A program made the position numbers and the translations under genes. The notes under the pieces were generated by a model. That model was not told where the DNA came from and ran no database searches. It saw nothing but the letters and a program-made list of their open reading frames with translations. Below are positions 15,801 through 24,751 of a stretch of DNA of 64,000 bases, piece after piece (within the stretch, counting starts at the first letter, position 1; each line of letters opens with the position of its first letter). The DNA is taken from the NCBI RefSeq assembly GCF_026017845.1, contig NZ_CP100416.1, positions 7,441,326 to 7,505,325 of the forward strand. The letters are read 5' to 3'. The DNA is from Amycolatopsis mediterranei. Lineage in GTDB: Bacteria > Actinomycetota > Actinomycetes > Mycobacteriales > Pseudonocardiaceae.

Positions 15801-17518
15801 AGAAAGCCCGCCGGCTGGCTGGTGCCGTGCTGCTCGCGCTGGCCGCGGTCACCGTCGTCCCGGCGCCGGCCGAGGCGGCCTGGCTGCCGAAGCCTGAGCC
15901 CGCGACCTACGGACACAGCCAGCCGACAGCCGCTTCGGTCACGATGGACGACGGCGTCGTGCTGTCCACGCAGGTCGTCTACCCGGCCGACCCGGTCACC
16001 GGCACGCGCGCCCAGGGCACCTTCCCGGTTCTGCTTTCCCAGACGCCGTACGGCATGGCGGGTCCCGATCCGCGCGCCGGCGGGACTTACTTCGTCGAAC
16101 GCGGGTACATCTACGTCACGGCCTCGGTCCGGGGCACCGGCGCCTCGGGCGGGCAGCTGGACTGGTTCGGCGCGCGGCAAGGCCGCGACGGCGCCACTCT
16201 GGTCCGCTGGGCCGCGCACGATCTCCCGGGCTCCGACGGCAACGTCGGCCTGGACGGCTGTTCCTACCTCGGCGTCGATCAGTGGTACACCGCGGCCGAG
16301 GCCGGCCCGCACTCGGCGCTCAAGGCCATCGCGCCGTTCTGCACCGACTCCGCGATGTACGACGACCTCGCGACGGTGGGCGGCGTCCCGACCACCTTCA
16401 TCCCGTCGATCGCCCACGCCTTCCCCCACGGGCCACAGGACGATCCGCTGACCGATCCCCTGTCGGTCACGGTCAACGACCTCACAAGCGGCGGCGCTCG
16501 CTCGTACGACAACGCTTACTGGCACAAGATCGACGTCCGGGAACTCATGCCGCGGATCGTCGCGAACGGGATCCCCGCGTTGAGCGAGGCGGGTTGGAAA
16601 GACCTGTTCCCCGGTGGCAACATCGGCGCGTACGTGGCCGCGCAGAACGCGTACCTCCACCGGCCCGTGACCGCGCCGATCGCCGCCGGAGAGCGGGTGA
16701 CCGGCCGGTACCAGGCCATCGTGGGCCCGTGGACGCACGGCGAGCACGTGAACGAAGACCTGCTCTCCAACATCCGCAAGGAATGGTTCGACACGTGGTT
16801 GAAGGGCCGGCCGACCGGCATGGCGAACACCACGAAACCCTTGCACCTCTTCCAAAACGGCGGCGACCGTTGGGTCGACACCGCGGCCTGGCCGCCGTCG
16901 ACCGGCACCGGTACGTACTACCTCGACGGCGGCAACGCTTTGACGACCACCCGGCCCACCGCCGCGGGGACCGACGAGCTTTCCTCCGCGCTCACCTACA
17001 CCACCACGCCCTTGACCCGGGACGCGGTGCTGGACGGCCCGATCGACGTCAGCCTGTACCTGAAATCGACCACCCCTGACGCGTACGTCGCCGCGACTGT
17101 CAACCTCGTGTCGCCGACCGGCGTCGTGACCAAGGTGTCGGACGGCGGGCTCCTGGCGAGCATGCGCGAACTGGACGCCCGCCGGAGCTGGTACGGGGAC
17201 GGTCACGCGCTGATCCAGCCGAGCCACCCGTTCACCCAGGCGAGCCAACGACTGCTCACCCCGAACGAGACCGTGAAGATGGACATCTCGGTCCTGCCGA
17301 ACTTCACCGTGCTCCCCGCCGGCTACCGGCTCCAGGTCGTGCTGAACAGCCAGGCACCGGGCAACTTCCACCTTCAACTGGCCCCGACACCGCAACAGAA
17401 AGCCCACCTCGACTCGGGGCGGTTCGCCATCAGCCGGGCGCTGTCGTCGATCACGGTGCCGCTCGCCTCGCCCGCCTCCTTCACCACCAGCCCCGTCAAC
17501 TGGGGCCCGTCCTCCTGA
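15797..17518 (+). CDS. CocE/NonD family hydrolase, exported
   Basis: A 573-residue homologue of the preceding enzyme with an added Sec signal peptide (M-K-K-A-R-R, a hydrophobic core, cleavage near A-E-A/A-W at residue 27). The active site is recognisable: G-C-S-Y-L-G with Ser as nucleophile, an acid in the A-G-W-K-D-L-F region and the base in G-P-W-T-H-G. The C-terminal part is the family jelly-roll domain. It is translated from an ATGA overlap with gene 14232. The pair therefore places one hydrolase inside and one outside the membrane, next to an exporter. Confidence 0.9.
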   Translation: MKKARRLAGAVLLALAAVTVVPAPAEAAWLPKPEPATYGHSQPTAASVTMDDGVVLSTQVVYPADPVTGTRAQGTFPVLLSQTPYGMAGPDPRAGGTYFVERGYIYVTASVRGTGASGGQLDWFGARQGRDGATLVRWAAHDLPGSDGNVGLDGCSYLGVDQWYTAAEAGPHSALKAIAPFCTDSAMYDDLATVGGVPTTFIPSIAHAFPHGPQDDPLTDPLSVTVNDLTSGGARSYDNAYWHKIDVRELMPRIVANGIPALSEAGWKDLFPGGNIGAYVAAQNAYLHRPVTAPIAAGERVTGRYQAIVGPWTHGEHVNEDLLSNIRKEWFDTWLKGRPTGMANTTKPLHLFQNGGDRWVDTAAWPPSTGTGTYYLDGGNALTTTRPTAAGTDELSSALTYTTTPLTRDAVLDGPIDVSLYLKSTTPDAYVAATVNLVSPTGVVTKVSDGGLLASMRELDARRSWYGDGHALIQPSHPFTQASQRLLTPNETVKMDISVLPNFTVLPAGYRLQVVLNSQAPGNFHLQLAPTPQQKAHLDSGRFAISRALSSITVPLASPASFTTSPVNWGPSS

Positions 17519-17548
17519 AAGTCCGCGTACCGCAAGGAAAGGACCACG

Positions 17549-18886
17549 ATGGAACCCGCCGCCACCGCTCCCGCAGTCAGACCCGACGACCACGACCCCG
17601 CGCGCCGGCTGCGCCGGGTCGTCGCCGCCAGCCTCGTCGGTACCACCATCGAGTGGTACGACTTCTTCGTCTACGCCTCGGCCGCCGGGCTGGTGTTCAG
17701 CAAGCAGTTCTTCCCGGCACTGGACAGCACGGCCGCGCTGCTCGCCTCCTTCGCCACGTTCGGCGTCAGCTTCGCCGCCCGCCCGATCGGCGGCGTCATC
17801 GCCGGGCACCTCGGGGACCGCTTCGGCCGCAAGGGCGTCCTGGTCGCCACGCTCGTGCTGATGGGGATCTCCACCGTCGGCGTCGGCCTGCTTCCCGGCT
17901 ACGACGCCATCGGCATCGCCGCGCCGGTCCTGCTCGTCCTGCTCCGGCTGCTGCAGGGCCTGTCCGCGGGCGGCGAGTGGGGCGGCGCCGCGCTGATGGC
18001 CGTCGAACACGCCCCACCGCGACGGCGCGGCTACTTCGGCTCGTTCCCGCAGATCGGCGTCCCGATCGGCCTGCTGCTGGCCAACCTCGCCTACTTCACG
18101 GTGTCGGCGTCGACCACGAAGGACCAGTTCCAGGCGTGGGGCTGGCGCATCCCGTTCCTGCTTTCGGTGGTGCTGATCGGGGTCGGGTTCCTCGTCCGCG
18201 CGCGGGTCGCCGAAAGCCCGGTGTTCACCGAGCTGCAAGCACGCCGCAGCCGCCGCTCGGCGCCGCTGAAACTGTTGTTCAAGACCAGCTCCCGGGAACT
18301 GATCATCGCGATCGGCCTGTTCATCGCGAACAACCTGATCGGCTACATCCTGATCGCCTTCATCACCTCCTACGGCACCCGGACACTCAAGCTGTCCAGC
18401 ACCACGATGTTGTTCGTCGGCATGGTCGGCGCGGTGGCCTGGGGCGTGTTCACGCTGCTGGCCGGTCGCTGGTCGGACACCTGGGGCCGGCGGCGGACCT
18501 ACCTCGTCGGCACGCTCGCCCTGGCCCTGTGGACGTTCCCGTTCTTCCTGCTGTTCGACACCCGCTCCGTGCCGCTGCTGCTCGTGGCCGTCGTCGTGCT
18601 CGCGTTCGGCCTCGGCTTGACGTACGGCCCGCAGGCCGCGGCCTACGCGGAGCTGTTCCCCACCGCGATCCGCTACAGCGGTGTCTCGTTCGCCTACGCC
18701 TTCGGTGCTGTCCTCGGCGGCGGTTTCGCGCCGCTGGTGGCGACCTGGCTGGTCGGGCTGACCGGCACGTCGCTGTCCGTGTCGGCCTACATGCTCGTCG
18801 CCTGCCTGGTCACGCTGGCCGCCGTGCTCGCGCTCCGGGAGGGTTCCGCAGCGGAGCGGGAAGCCTTCGTCGTCGCCACCGGCTGA
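17549..18886 (+). CDS. MFS transporter, metabolite:H+ symporter (MHS) family
   Basis: A 445-residue, 12-TM transporter. The N-terminal G-T-T-I-E-W-Y-D-F-F-V-Y-A-S and the motif G-D-R-F-G-R-K-G between TM2 and TM3 are diagnostic of the MHS family (ProP, ShiA, KgtP relatives), proton symporters for organic acids or osmolytes. It begins 30 bases after the exported hydrolase, with AAGGAAAGGACC ahead of the ATG, and ends the operon at a hairpin terminator. An obvious inference is uptake of a product released outside by the hydrolase, but the substrate is not predictable from sequence. Confidence 0.9.
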   Translation: MEPAATAPAVRPDDHDPARRLRRVVAASLVGTTIEWYDFFVYASAAGLVFSKQFFPALDSTAALLASFATFGVSFAARPIGGVIAGHLGDRFGRKGVLVATLVLMGISTVGVGLLPGYDAIGIAAPVLLVLLRLLQGLSAGGEWGGAALMAVEHAPPRRRGYFGSFPQIGVPIGLLLANLAYFTVSASTTKDQFQAWGWRIPFLLSVVLIGVGFLVRARVAESPVFTELQARRSRRSAPLKLLFKTSSRELIIAIGLFIANNLIGYILIAFITSYGTRTLKLSSTTMLFVGMVGAVAWGVFTLLAGRWSDTWGRRRTYLVGTLALALWTFPFFLLFDTRSVPLLLVAVVVLAFGLGLTYGPQAAAYAELFPTAIRYSGVSFAYAFGAVLGGGFAPLVATWLVGLTGTSLSVSAYMLVACLVTLAAVLALREGSAAEREAFVVATG

Positions 18887-18896
18887 CGGCGCCAGC

Positions 18897-18928
18897 CGAC
18901 TCGACCTCTCGGAAGAGAGTCGACTTTT
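18897..18928 (+). terminator. hairpin terminator with T-tract
   Basis: CGACTC (18897-18902) pairs with GAGTCG (18917-18922) with an inner CTCT/AGAG stem, followed by ACTTTT. It stands just after the MHS transporter stop and closes that operon. Confidence 0.6.
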
Positions 18929-19045
18929 GCCGTCTTCAGTACGTAAATTTCGGAAATCAGTTCGAAGCTTGCTACTTCTTGCCCGGACCCCTACAGTCCC
19001 TTCACCGGAAGACGTACTCGTGCAACGGTGCCGAGAGGAACGGGC

Positions 19046-20704
19046 ATGGCGATCTCGCGTAGGACGTTCATCGGCTCAGCCGCGGTGGCTTCGGCATGGG
19101 GAGCGCTTTCCCTCGCCGGAGCCCGCACCGCCGCCGCGGCGAGCCCGCCCGGGGACGTCGTCGGCAAGATCACCGTCGGCTACCAGGGCTGGTTCGCCTG
19201 CGCCGGCGACGGCGCACCGATCAACGGCTGGTGGCACTGGAGCCAGGACTGGAGCCGGACCCCATCACCGGCCAACAACGTCATCAAGGCCTGGCCGGAC
19301 ATGCGGGAGTACACCCGCACCTACCCGACCGCCTACGCCAACCTCGGCAACGGGCAGCCGGCCACGCTGTTCTCGTCCTACGACCAGCAGACCGTGGACA
19401 CGCACTTCCGGTGGATGCAGCAGAACGGCTGCGACACCGCCGCGTTGCAGCGCTTCAACCCCAACAGCAGCGAAGGCCCCACGCGCGACGCGATGGCCGC
19501 GAAGGTCCGCAGCGCCGCCGAGGCGCACGGCCGGAAGTTCTACATCATGTACGACGCCACCGGCTGGGCGAACATGCAGTCCGAGATGAAGGCCGACTGG
19601 ACGGCGAAGATGTCCGCCCACACCGCGTCGCCCGCCTACGCCCGCCAGAACGGCAAACCGGTCGTCTGCATCTGGGGCTTCGGCTACAACGACGGCAATC
19701 ACCCGTGGGACGCGAACACCTGCCTCGACGTCGTCAACTGGTTCAAAGGCCAGGGCTGCTACGTCATCGGCGGCGTGCCGCGGGAATGGCGAACCAGTGA
19801 CGGCGGATCGCGGCCGGGCTTCGGCGACGTCTACCGCGCCTTCAACATGATTTCGCCGTGGATGGTGGGGGCCATCGGCACCGCGGCGGACTCCGACTGG
19901 ATGTACCAGAACCTCACCGTGCCCGACCAGGCCGACTGCACCGCCCACGGCATCGACTACCAGCCGTGCGTACTCCCCGGAGACGTCTCGGGACGGCAAC
20001 GCGCCCACGGCGACTTCATGTGGGGCCAGTTCTACAACATGGTGCGCGCCGGCGCGCAAGGCATCTACATCTCCATGTTCGACGAATACGGCGAAGGCAA
20101 CCAAATCGCGAAGACCGCGGAAAACGCGTCCATGACGCCCGCCGGCTCCGGCCTGCTCGCCCTCGACGAAGACGGGACCGCGTGCTCGTCGGACTACTAC
20201 CTGCGCCTGACCGCCGACGGCGGCCGCATGCTCAAGGGCGAGATCCCGCTCACCCCGGCCCGGCCGACCCCACCGACCATCGGCGGCTCGACCGACCTGG
20301 CCCGCGGCCGCGCCACCACCGAAAGCAGCCACACCCAGAACTACGCCTCAGGCAACGCAGTCGACGGAAGCGCCGCCAGCTACTGGGAAAGCGCGAACAA
20401 CGCGTTCCCCCAATGGCTCCAGGTCGACCTCGGCGCGGCGACGGCGGTGACGCGGATCGTGCTGGCGGTGCCACCGTCGAGCGCGTGGGCCACCCGGACG
20501 CAGACCCTGGCCGTGTCCGGCTCCTCCGACGGCACCACGTTCGACACCCTCGTCCCCGCATCGGGATACGCGTTCGATCCGGCGCGAGGCAACAGCATCA
20601 CGATCACCCTCCCCCGCGGGACCCGCCGTTTCCTGCGCCTGACCTGCACGGGCAACACCGGCTGGCCGGCGGCCCAGATCGCCCGGTTCGAGGTCTACAG
20701 CTGA
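19046..20704 (+). CDS. Tat-exported glycoside hydrolase (GH71/99-like) with C-terminal discoidin domain
   Basis: About 552 residues. The N-terminus S-R-R-T-F-I-G-S-A-A-V-A has the twin-arginine motif and ends in A-A-A-A-S near residue 32. Residues about 40-400 (G-Y-Q-G-W-F-A-C, W-H-W-S-Q-D-W, Y-D-A-T-G-W, W-G-F-G-Y-N-D, G-V-P-R-E-W-R) match the alpha/beta-barrel family annotated as GH71/99-like or 'xylosidase'. The last 140 residues are an F5/8 type C domain that binds sugars. ATG 19046 is preferred to GTG 19028 because GAGAGGA precedes it. It is a single-gene unit after a terminator and probably acts on external polysaccharide. Confidence 0.85.
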   Translation: MAISRRTFIGSAAVASAWGALSLAGARTAAAASPPGDVVGKITVGYQGWFACAGDGAPINGWWHWSQDWSRTPSPANNVIKAWPDMREYTRTYPTAYANLGNGQPATLFSSYDQQTVDTHFRWMQQNGCDTAALQRFNPNSSEGPTRDAMAAKVRSAAEAHGRKFYIMYDATGWANMQSEMKADWTAKMSAHTASPAYARQNGKPVVCIWGFGYNDGNHPWDANTCLDVVNWFKGQGCYVIGGVPREWRTSDGGSRPGFGDVYRAFNMISPWMVGAIGTAADSDWMYQNLTVPDQADCTAHGIDYQPCVLPGDVSGRQRAHGDFMWGQFYNMVRAGAQGIYISMFDEYGEGNQIAKTAENASMTPAGSGLLALDEDGTACSSDYYLRLTADGGRMLKGEIPLTPARPTPPTIGGSTDLARGRATTESSHTQNYASGNAVDGSAASYWESANNAFPQWLQVDLGAATAVTRIVLAVPPSSAWATRTQTLAVSGSSDGTTFDTLVPASGYAFDPARGNSITITLPRGTRRFLRLTCTGNTGWPAAQIARFEVYS

Positions 20705-20790
20705 GCCTGCCGACCGACGAAGGCCTGCCGGAGCAGGTGATCGCGACGATCGCCGGCGAACTGGCAGATCCACGAGTTGCCGGCCTGTGA

Positions 20791-20991
20791 TCACCAGCCG
20801 CCGCCTTGCGACTCGACGTCGGCGGGGCGTCCGACGCCCGGGTCGCTCGGGTGTGGCGTGAAGGGCGTGACCGTGACAGTCATCCACCTGTGCAGCGGCA
20901 TCGAGGCGAGCATTTGCCGCAACTCGTCCTCGTCGGCGGGGTTGAACAGGCCTTCGGGCACGGTGGTCACCATGTCGACAAGAAATTCCAT
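20791..20991 (-). pseudogene. muconolactone isomerase family protein with in-frame internal deletion
   Basis: A 66-residue reading frame. It starts M-E-F-L-V-D-M-V-T-T-V-P-E-G, the family N-terminus, and jumps directly to L-F-N-P-A-D-E-D-E-L-R-Q-M-L-A-S-M-P-L, the C-terminal part with the S-M-P-L motif and the T-P-F-T-P-H-P-S-D-P-G tail. Normal members are about 90-100 residues, so about 30 residues carrying the middle helices are missing, without a frame change. GAGGA lies 11 bases upstream. It starts 15 bases after the end of a SnoaL-like remnant, suggesting an old two-gene operon. Function probably lost; it could still make a small protein. Confidence 0.6.
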
Positions 20992-21005
20992 GATCGTGTT
21001 TTTCC

Positions 21006-21130
21006 TCAGTCGAGCCGGGGGACCTGATAGTGGCTGATGAGCCAGGTGTCGCCGGTGCGGCGCAGGATGACGCCGAGATACACCGGCAGCACCGGCCGGT
21101 CGGTGATCGCCGCCAACCCCCTCGTCGCCC
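21006..21130 (-). pseudogene. C-terminal remnant of a SnoaL/NTF2-like protein
   Basis: The minus strand reads A-A-I-T-D-R-P-V-L-P-V-Y-L-G-V-I-L-R-R (20 residues shown in part), then T-G-D-T-W-L-I-S-H-Y-Q-V-P-R-L-D and a stop. This is the end typical of SnoaL/NTF2-like proteins (last two strands, W-x-I-x-x-x-x-V). No start or N-terminal half can be found upstream in any frame. Positions 21131-21466 show no recognisable gene. Confidence 0.5.
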
Positions 21131-21466
21131 GCCGCCGGCAGCGCGAACGAGTTGGATGGGGAGGTAACTGAGAGCACCGAGGTCGACTGTGAGCTGAGCG
21201 TGGCGTCGGAGCAGGTCGGCGCAGTGAATGGTTGAACTGCCCACCGATGGGGCACTACCCGGCCGTGCCCGGCCCGGATCACGCTCCGGAACCGGGCAAG
21301 GCGTGTCACACCGCCGCGCGGGGGCACGCCTGACTCGCCGCCTCGTGGCGCACCGGCGGTTCAGACCGGCAGCCGCCCGCAGTACTTCGGCCTGCTCACA
21401 CCAGGGCAGGCCTGCACCGCGGGAAGTTCGCGCCGATCCGGCTTCCCGTCGACGAGGAGGCCTCCG

Positions 21467-21880
21467 ATGCTTGACGCCATCCGCACCCACAGCTTGCGCG
21501 AACCGGCTTCCAGACTCCCCTGCCCCCTCACCATCATGGTCACCGCTCGTCACAAGCACACCACGGTGGTCATCGCCGGCGAAGTCGACTTGGCCGTGAC
21601 CGCGCGCGTACAGGACCGGCTGCACGACGAGCTGCGGCTGCGCCCCGAGGCACTGATCATCGACCTGACCCACGTCACGTTCTGCTCCTCGAGTGGCTTG
21701 TCCGCCCTCCTTGAGGCTGTCCATGACGCCCACGCCCGCGGACTGCCTTGCGCAGTCATCGCCGGCCAACGGGCCATCCTGCGACCCATCCAGGTGCTGC
21801 ACCTCGACCGCGTCCTGCCGATCCACGCGAACCGGGCCGACGCGGAAGCCTGGCTGTCCCTGGTGGCGCGGCTGCGGTGA
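21467..21880 (+). CDS. STAS domain anti-sigma factor antagonist
   Basis: A 137-residue protein of the SpoIIAA/RsbV type. After a 28-residue lead, the STAS domain shows V-V-I-A-G-E-V-D-L-A and the phosphorylation loop T-F-C-S-S-S-G-L-S-A-L with serines available for a kinase of the RsbW type. It binds anti-sigma kinases to free a sigma factor. GACGAGGAGG precedes the ATG. It stands upstream of a second STAS gene and two ATPase-domain genes, so the whole block is a partner-switching set. A hairpin follows its stop. Confidence 0.88.
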   Translation: MLDAIRTHSLREPASRLPCPLTIMVTARHKHTTVVIAGEVDLAVTARVQDRLHDELRLRPEALIIDLTHVTFCSSSGLSALLEAVHDAHARGLPCAVIAGQRAILRPIQVLHLDRVLPIHANRADAEAWLSLVARLR

Positions 21881-21883
21881 TTC

Positions 21884-21901
21884 CCGGCCAGTGGTGGCCG
21901 G
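21884..21901 (+). terminator. short GC hairpin after the STAS gene
   Basis: CCGGCCA at 21884-21890 pairs with TGGCCGG at 21895-21901, loop GTGG, right after the stop. No T-tract. The following 300 bases to 22205 show no recognisable gene. Confidence 0.35.
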
Positions 21902-22205
21902 CGCATCTCCCGGGTCACGGCAGCTCATGCTGCTCAGCCCAAGCAGGTCGAGCTGGCGGGTCACCACGGGCGACGAGACGCCCCATCATCGCCGGGAAGG
22001 ACAGTTCGCGGAGGCTCTGGACTGAACCCCGCCCGGGTCTGGGTTGAACCGGCAAGCCGCGAACCTGGACCATCGACACTCGGGGCGGGAACCCACTGTC
22101 GTGTGACTTGGTCCCGGCCTTCTCCTGCCAGGCTGACAGCGCCGGAGCCGCAGGCGGCCGATTTGCCGGACTGCCGGTGGCGGATGCCCCCCGTAGGCTG
22201 GCCGG

Positions 22206-22520
22206 GTGACTGATCCTCATCGCAGCCAGTTGCAGGTGGTCCGGATCCCGGGTCAGCGCGGGGTGAAGGTGATCGGCGACGTCGACCTGAGCACCCGCGA
22301 CATCTGGCAGAGCGCATTGGAATCAGCGACCGCCGACGGCGCGTCCGCCCGGCTGGATCTGTCGCAGCTGGCGTTCATCGACGCCCGCGGCACCGCCATG
22401 CTGGTCGCCGCGGCACCGCTCACGCTCACCCGCCCACCGGCGATCCTCCGTAGGATGTTGACACTGCTCTACCCCGCCGAACCGGCGACGATCGTGATCG
22501 AAGAACTGGAAGTGTCATGA
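22206..22520 (+). CDS. STAS domain protein lacking the phosphorylatable serine
   Basis: A 104-residue STAS protein from GTG 22206. The fold signature is seen in V-K-V-I-G-D-V-D-L-S and L-D-L-S-Q-L-A-F-I-D-A-R-G-T-A-M-L, but the loop reads D-A-R-G where classical antagonists have D-S-S-G, so it cannot be phosphorylated at that site. Such variants may act as constitutive or structural partners. Its stop overlaps the MEDS-ATPase start by ATGA, pointing to a fixed partnership with that protein. Confidence 0.83.
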   Translation: MTDPHRSQLQVVRIPGQRGVKVIGDVDLSTRDIWQSALESATADGASARLDLSQLAFIDARGTAMLVAAAPLTLTRPPAILRRMLTLLYPAEPATIVIEELEVS

Positions 22521-23455
22521 GCACGCCCGTCAAGACGCGCGGTCGCGAGCCGTTCGTCCATCCGGCCCTGTTCTACCGGGATGCCGACGAGTACCTCGCC
22601 GGCACCGTCCCGTTCATCCGGTCCGGACTCGCCGCGGGCGAACCGGTCGCCGTGTCGGTCCCCGCGGCCAACCTCGCCCTGCTGCGCGCCGAACTCGGCG
22701 CCGACGCCGACCGGATCACCCTGATGGACATGGGCATCGCCGGACGCAACCCCGGCCGGATCATCCCCGGTGTACTGCGCGCCTTCGCCGACACCCACCC
22801 CGACCGGCACGTCCGCATCATCGGCGAACCCATCTGGCCCGACCGCAGCGCCCACGAATACCCCGCCTGCGTCCAGCACGAAGCCCTGATCAACCTCGCG
22901 TTCACCGGCCGCGACGTCACCATCCTGTGCCCCTATGACACCCAGAACCTGACCCCGGCAGTACTGGCCGACGCCGAAGCCACCCATCCGCTGCTCATCG
23001 ACACCGCCGGCCAACGCAACAGCACCGCCTACGACCCCGAGGCGATCATCGCCGGCTACAACCAGCCGCTACCCGAACCCACCGACGCCGCCGACCTCAC
23101 CGTCGACGCCACCAATCTCGCCCACGCCCGGACCCTCGCCCGCACCCACGCCCGCCAGGCCGGCTTGTCCCAGGACAAAACCGCCGACGTGGAACTGGTC
23201 GTCACCGAACTGGTCACCAACAGCATCGACCACGGCGGCGGCACCGGCCGGCTGCGGATCTGGACCGCCGACGGGTACCTCCTGTGCCAGGTCCACGACC
23301 ACGGCACCCTGACCGACCCCTTGGCCGGACGGCACCCCGTCCCACCGGACCAACACCGCAACCGCGGCCTCCTGCTGGTCAACCACATGGCCGACCTGGT
23401 CCGGCTCCACACCAACACCGACGGCACCACCTTCCGCGTCCACTTCCGGCTGTGA
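22517..23455 (+). CDS. MEDS domain sensor with C-terminal anti-sigma ATPase domain
   Basis: A 312-residue protein. Residues about 15-175 (H-P-A-L-F-Y-R-D-A-D-E-Y-L, V-R-I-I-G-E-P-I-W, C-V-Q-H-E-A-L-I-N, C-P-Y-D-T) form a MEDS/DcmR-type sensory domain. Residues about 195-312 form a HATPase_c_2 kinase-like domain with N-box E-L-V-T-N-S-I-D-H-G and a final N-H-M-A-D-L-V segment. This architecture is common in actinomycete anti-sigma regulation. It is translationally coupled to the STAS protein at 22206. The signal is unknown; the MEDS domain is thought to sense hydrocarbon-like or redox ligands. Confidence 0.87.
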   Translation: MSTPVKTRGREPFVHPALFYRDADEYLAGTVPFIRSGLAAGEPVAVSVPAANLALLRAELGADADRITLMDMGIAGRNPGRIIPGVLRAFADTHPDRHVRIIGEPIWPDRSAHEYPACVQHEALINLAFTGRDVTILCPYDTQNLTPAVLADAEATHPLLIDTAGQRNSTAYDPEAIIAGYNQPLPEPTDAADLTVDATNLAHARTLARTHARQAGLSQDKTADVELVVTELVTNSIDHGGGTGRLRIWTADGYLLCQVHDHGTLTDPLAGRHPVPPDQHRNRGLLLVNHMADLVRLHTNTDGTTFRVHFRL

Positions 23456-23553
23456 CCACGGGCGGCAGGACGGCCGTGGCGAGGGAGACGTTTGCGCGGT
23501 GGCTTCGCCGGGGTATGCCCACCCGATGAGCAACATCACGGATCGCCCGCCCG

Positions 23554-23994
23554 ATGCGTGGTGACCACGTCGACGGTTCGGCCGCGCCCTGGGCCCTCGA
23601 CCTGCGCGGCACCGATCCCTCGGCCCTCGCGCGGATCCGCCGGTGGACGGCCCGGACCCTGCCCCACCTCGGCGACGACCACCTCCACGACGTGCTGCTC
23701 GTGATCGACGAACTGGCCGCCAACGCCTACCTCCACGGCGGCGGACCGATCCGGGCCCGGATCACCGCCCTGACGACGCCGTGCCGTGTGGTCGTCGAAG
23801 TCGACGACCTTTCGCCTGCTCACCCACTCCCGCACCGCTCACGACCGGGCCTCCACGACGCGTCCGGCTACGGCATGGCCGTGATCCAGGAGCTCGCCGA
23901 CACCTGGAGCGTGCATGACAACCCGGACTCCGACGGAAAGACGGTCTGGGCGCGGCTCTCCTGCGGTAGCCGCACCCGAACACCGTGTCACTGA
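23554..23994 (+). CDS. anti-sigma regulatory factor-like ATP-binding protein
   Basis: A 146-residue stand-alone HATPase_c_2 domain, related to RsbW/SpoIIAB. The N-box V-I-D-E-L-A-A-N-A-Y-L-H-G-G is clear, and S-G-Y-G-M-A-V-I-Q-E-L-A-D-T-W matches the G-x-G-L-x-I/V-V region that holds ATP. It would phosphorylate a STAS partner or hold a sigma factor. It lies 98 bases downstream of the MEDS-ATPase in the same orientation. No strong ribosome site was found before ATG 23554, so a nearby alternative start is possible. Confidence 0.83.
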   Translation: MRGDHVDGSAAPWALDLRGTDPSALARIRRWTARTLPHLGDDHLHDVLLVIDELAANAYLHGGGPIRARITALTTPCRVVVEVDDLSPAHPLPHRSRPGLHDASGYGMAVIQELADTWSVHDNPDSDGKTVWARLSCGSRTRTPCH

Positions 23995-24310
23995 CAACGC
24001 ATGGGCATGTTCGCTCCGACCGGCCGCTTGCCCCTCACCGGCAGCGCCGCCCGGGCGCCCCCATCGAAGCAGGGACGATCGGCCGATCGACCAGCCTGGT
24101 CACGGCGTTCTGAATTCCCGGTGGCGAGCCTCGATAGCCGGAGCGCTCTCCGCGGCAAACGCGAACGCCACCATCGTGGCCACCAGCACCCGCTTGGCCG
24201 GCGCCTTGCCGTACCTCCCGTTGGTCGATGAACCGTGCACACATCCTCGCCATCGCGGTCAACGGTGCTCGATCGGCAACCGGGACCGGGTCAGCAGGCC
24301 GGCACCGGCC

Positions 24311-24607
24311 GGGATCGACGTCGCGAACCAGGAGACCGTCAACGCGCTCTACGGCCTTCTGCGCGGCTCGGCCGTCCACCCGGCCGACCGGAGCCGGCTG
24401 CCGGCCACGATGGCCCAGGTGCTGGCGCAGGTCCGCACCGCCGCGGAGGCCCTGTCCGCGACCGACGTGGCCGAACAGCTCGGCGTCAGCCGGGCCACGG
24501 CGCAGCGCTACCTCGCCGACCTGGTGCGCCGCGGGCTGCTGGACCTCAGCCTGAACTACGGCACCGCGGGTCGCCCGGAGCACCGCTACCACGTGCCCCG
24601 GCGGTGA
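24311..24607 (+). pseudogene. C-terminal HTH fragment of a CitB/DcuR-type response regulator
   Basis: The reading frame ends in L-S-A-T-D-V-A-E-Q-L-G-V-S-R-A-T-A-Q-R-Y-L and L-N-Y-G-T-A-G-R-P-E-H-R-Y, the C-terminal DNA-binding part of CitB/DcuR-type response regulators. The receiver domain expected upstream is absent: 23995-24310 reads as nothing recognisable in any frame, and there is no convincing start. The fragment might be a small stand-alone HTH protein, but a 5'-deleted regulator is more likely. Confidence 0.6.
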
Positions 24608-24620
24608 CGGTGCCCCGCTA

Positions 24621-24644
24621 CCCGTAGTACCGCGGTACTACGGG
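24621..24644. promoter_or_regulatory. 24-bp perfect palindrome upstream of ABC cassette 1
   Basis: CCCGTAGTACCG followed directly by its reverse complement CGGTACTACGGG. The element lies 14 bases after the HTH fragment stop and 107 bases before the ABC ATPase start, with a promoter-like stretch (CCTAGCGT near 24695) after it. It could be an operator for the cassette or a terminator for the upstream gene; there is no T-tract and no loop, which favours a protein-binding dyad. Confidence 0.6.
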
Positions 24645-24751
24645 CGGCGCCGGATTCCCTCCTCCGGTACCACGATCTTCCACCGTGCCGTCCCTAGCGT
24701 GGGGAAGCGAACGGATCGGGCTGTCCGGTCCGGGATCTCAGGGGATGAGCG

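Noticed and set aside
15692..18238. An 848-codon minus-strand frame opposite the CocE and MHS genes
   Set aside because: Composition is that of an antisense shadow, and it spans two genes and an intergenic region.
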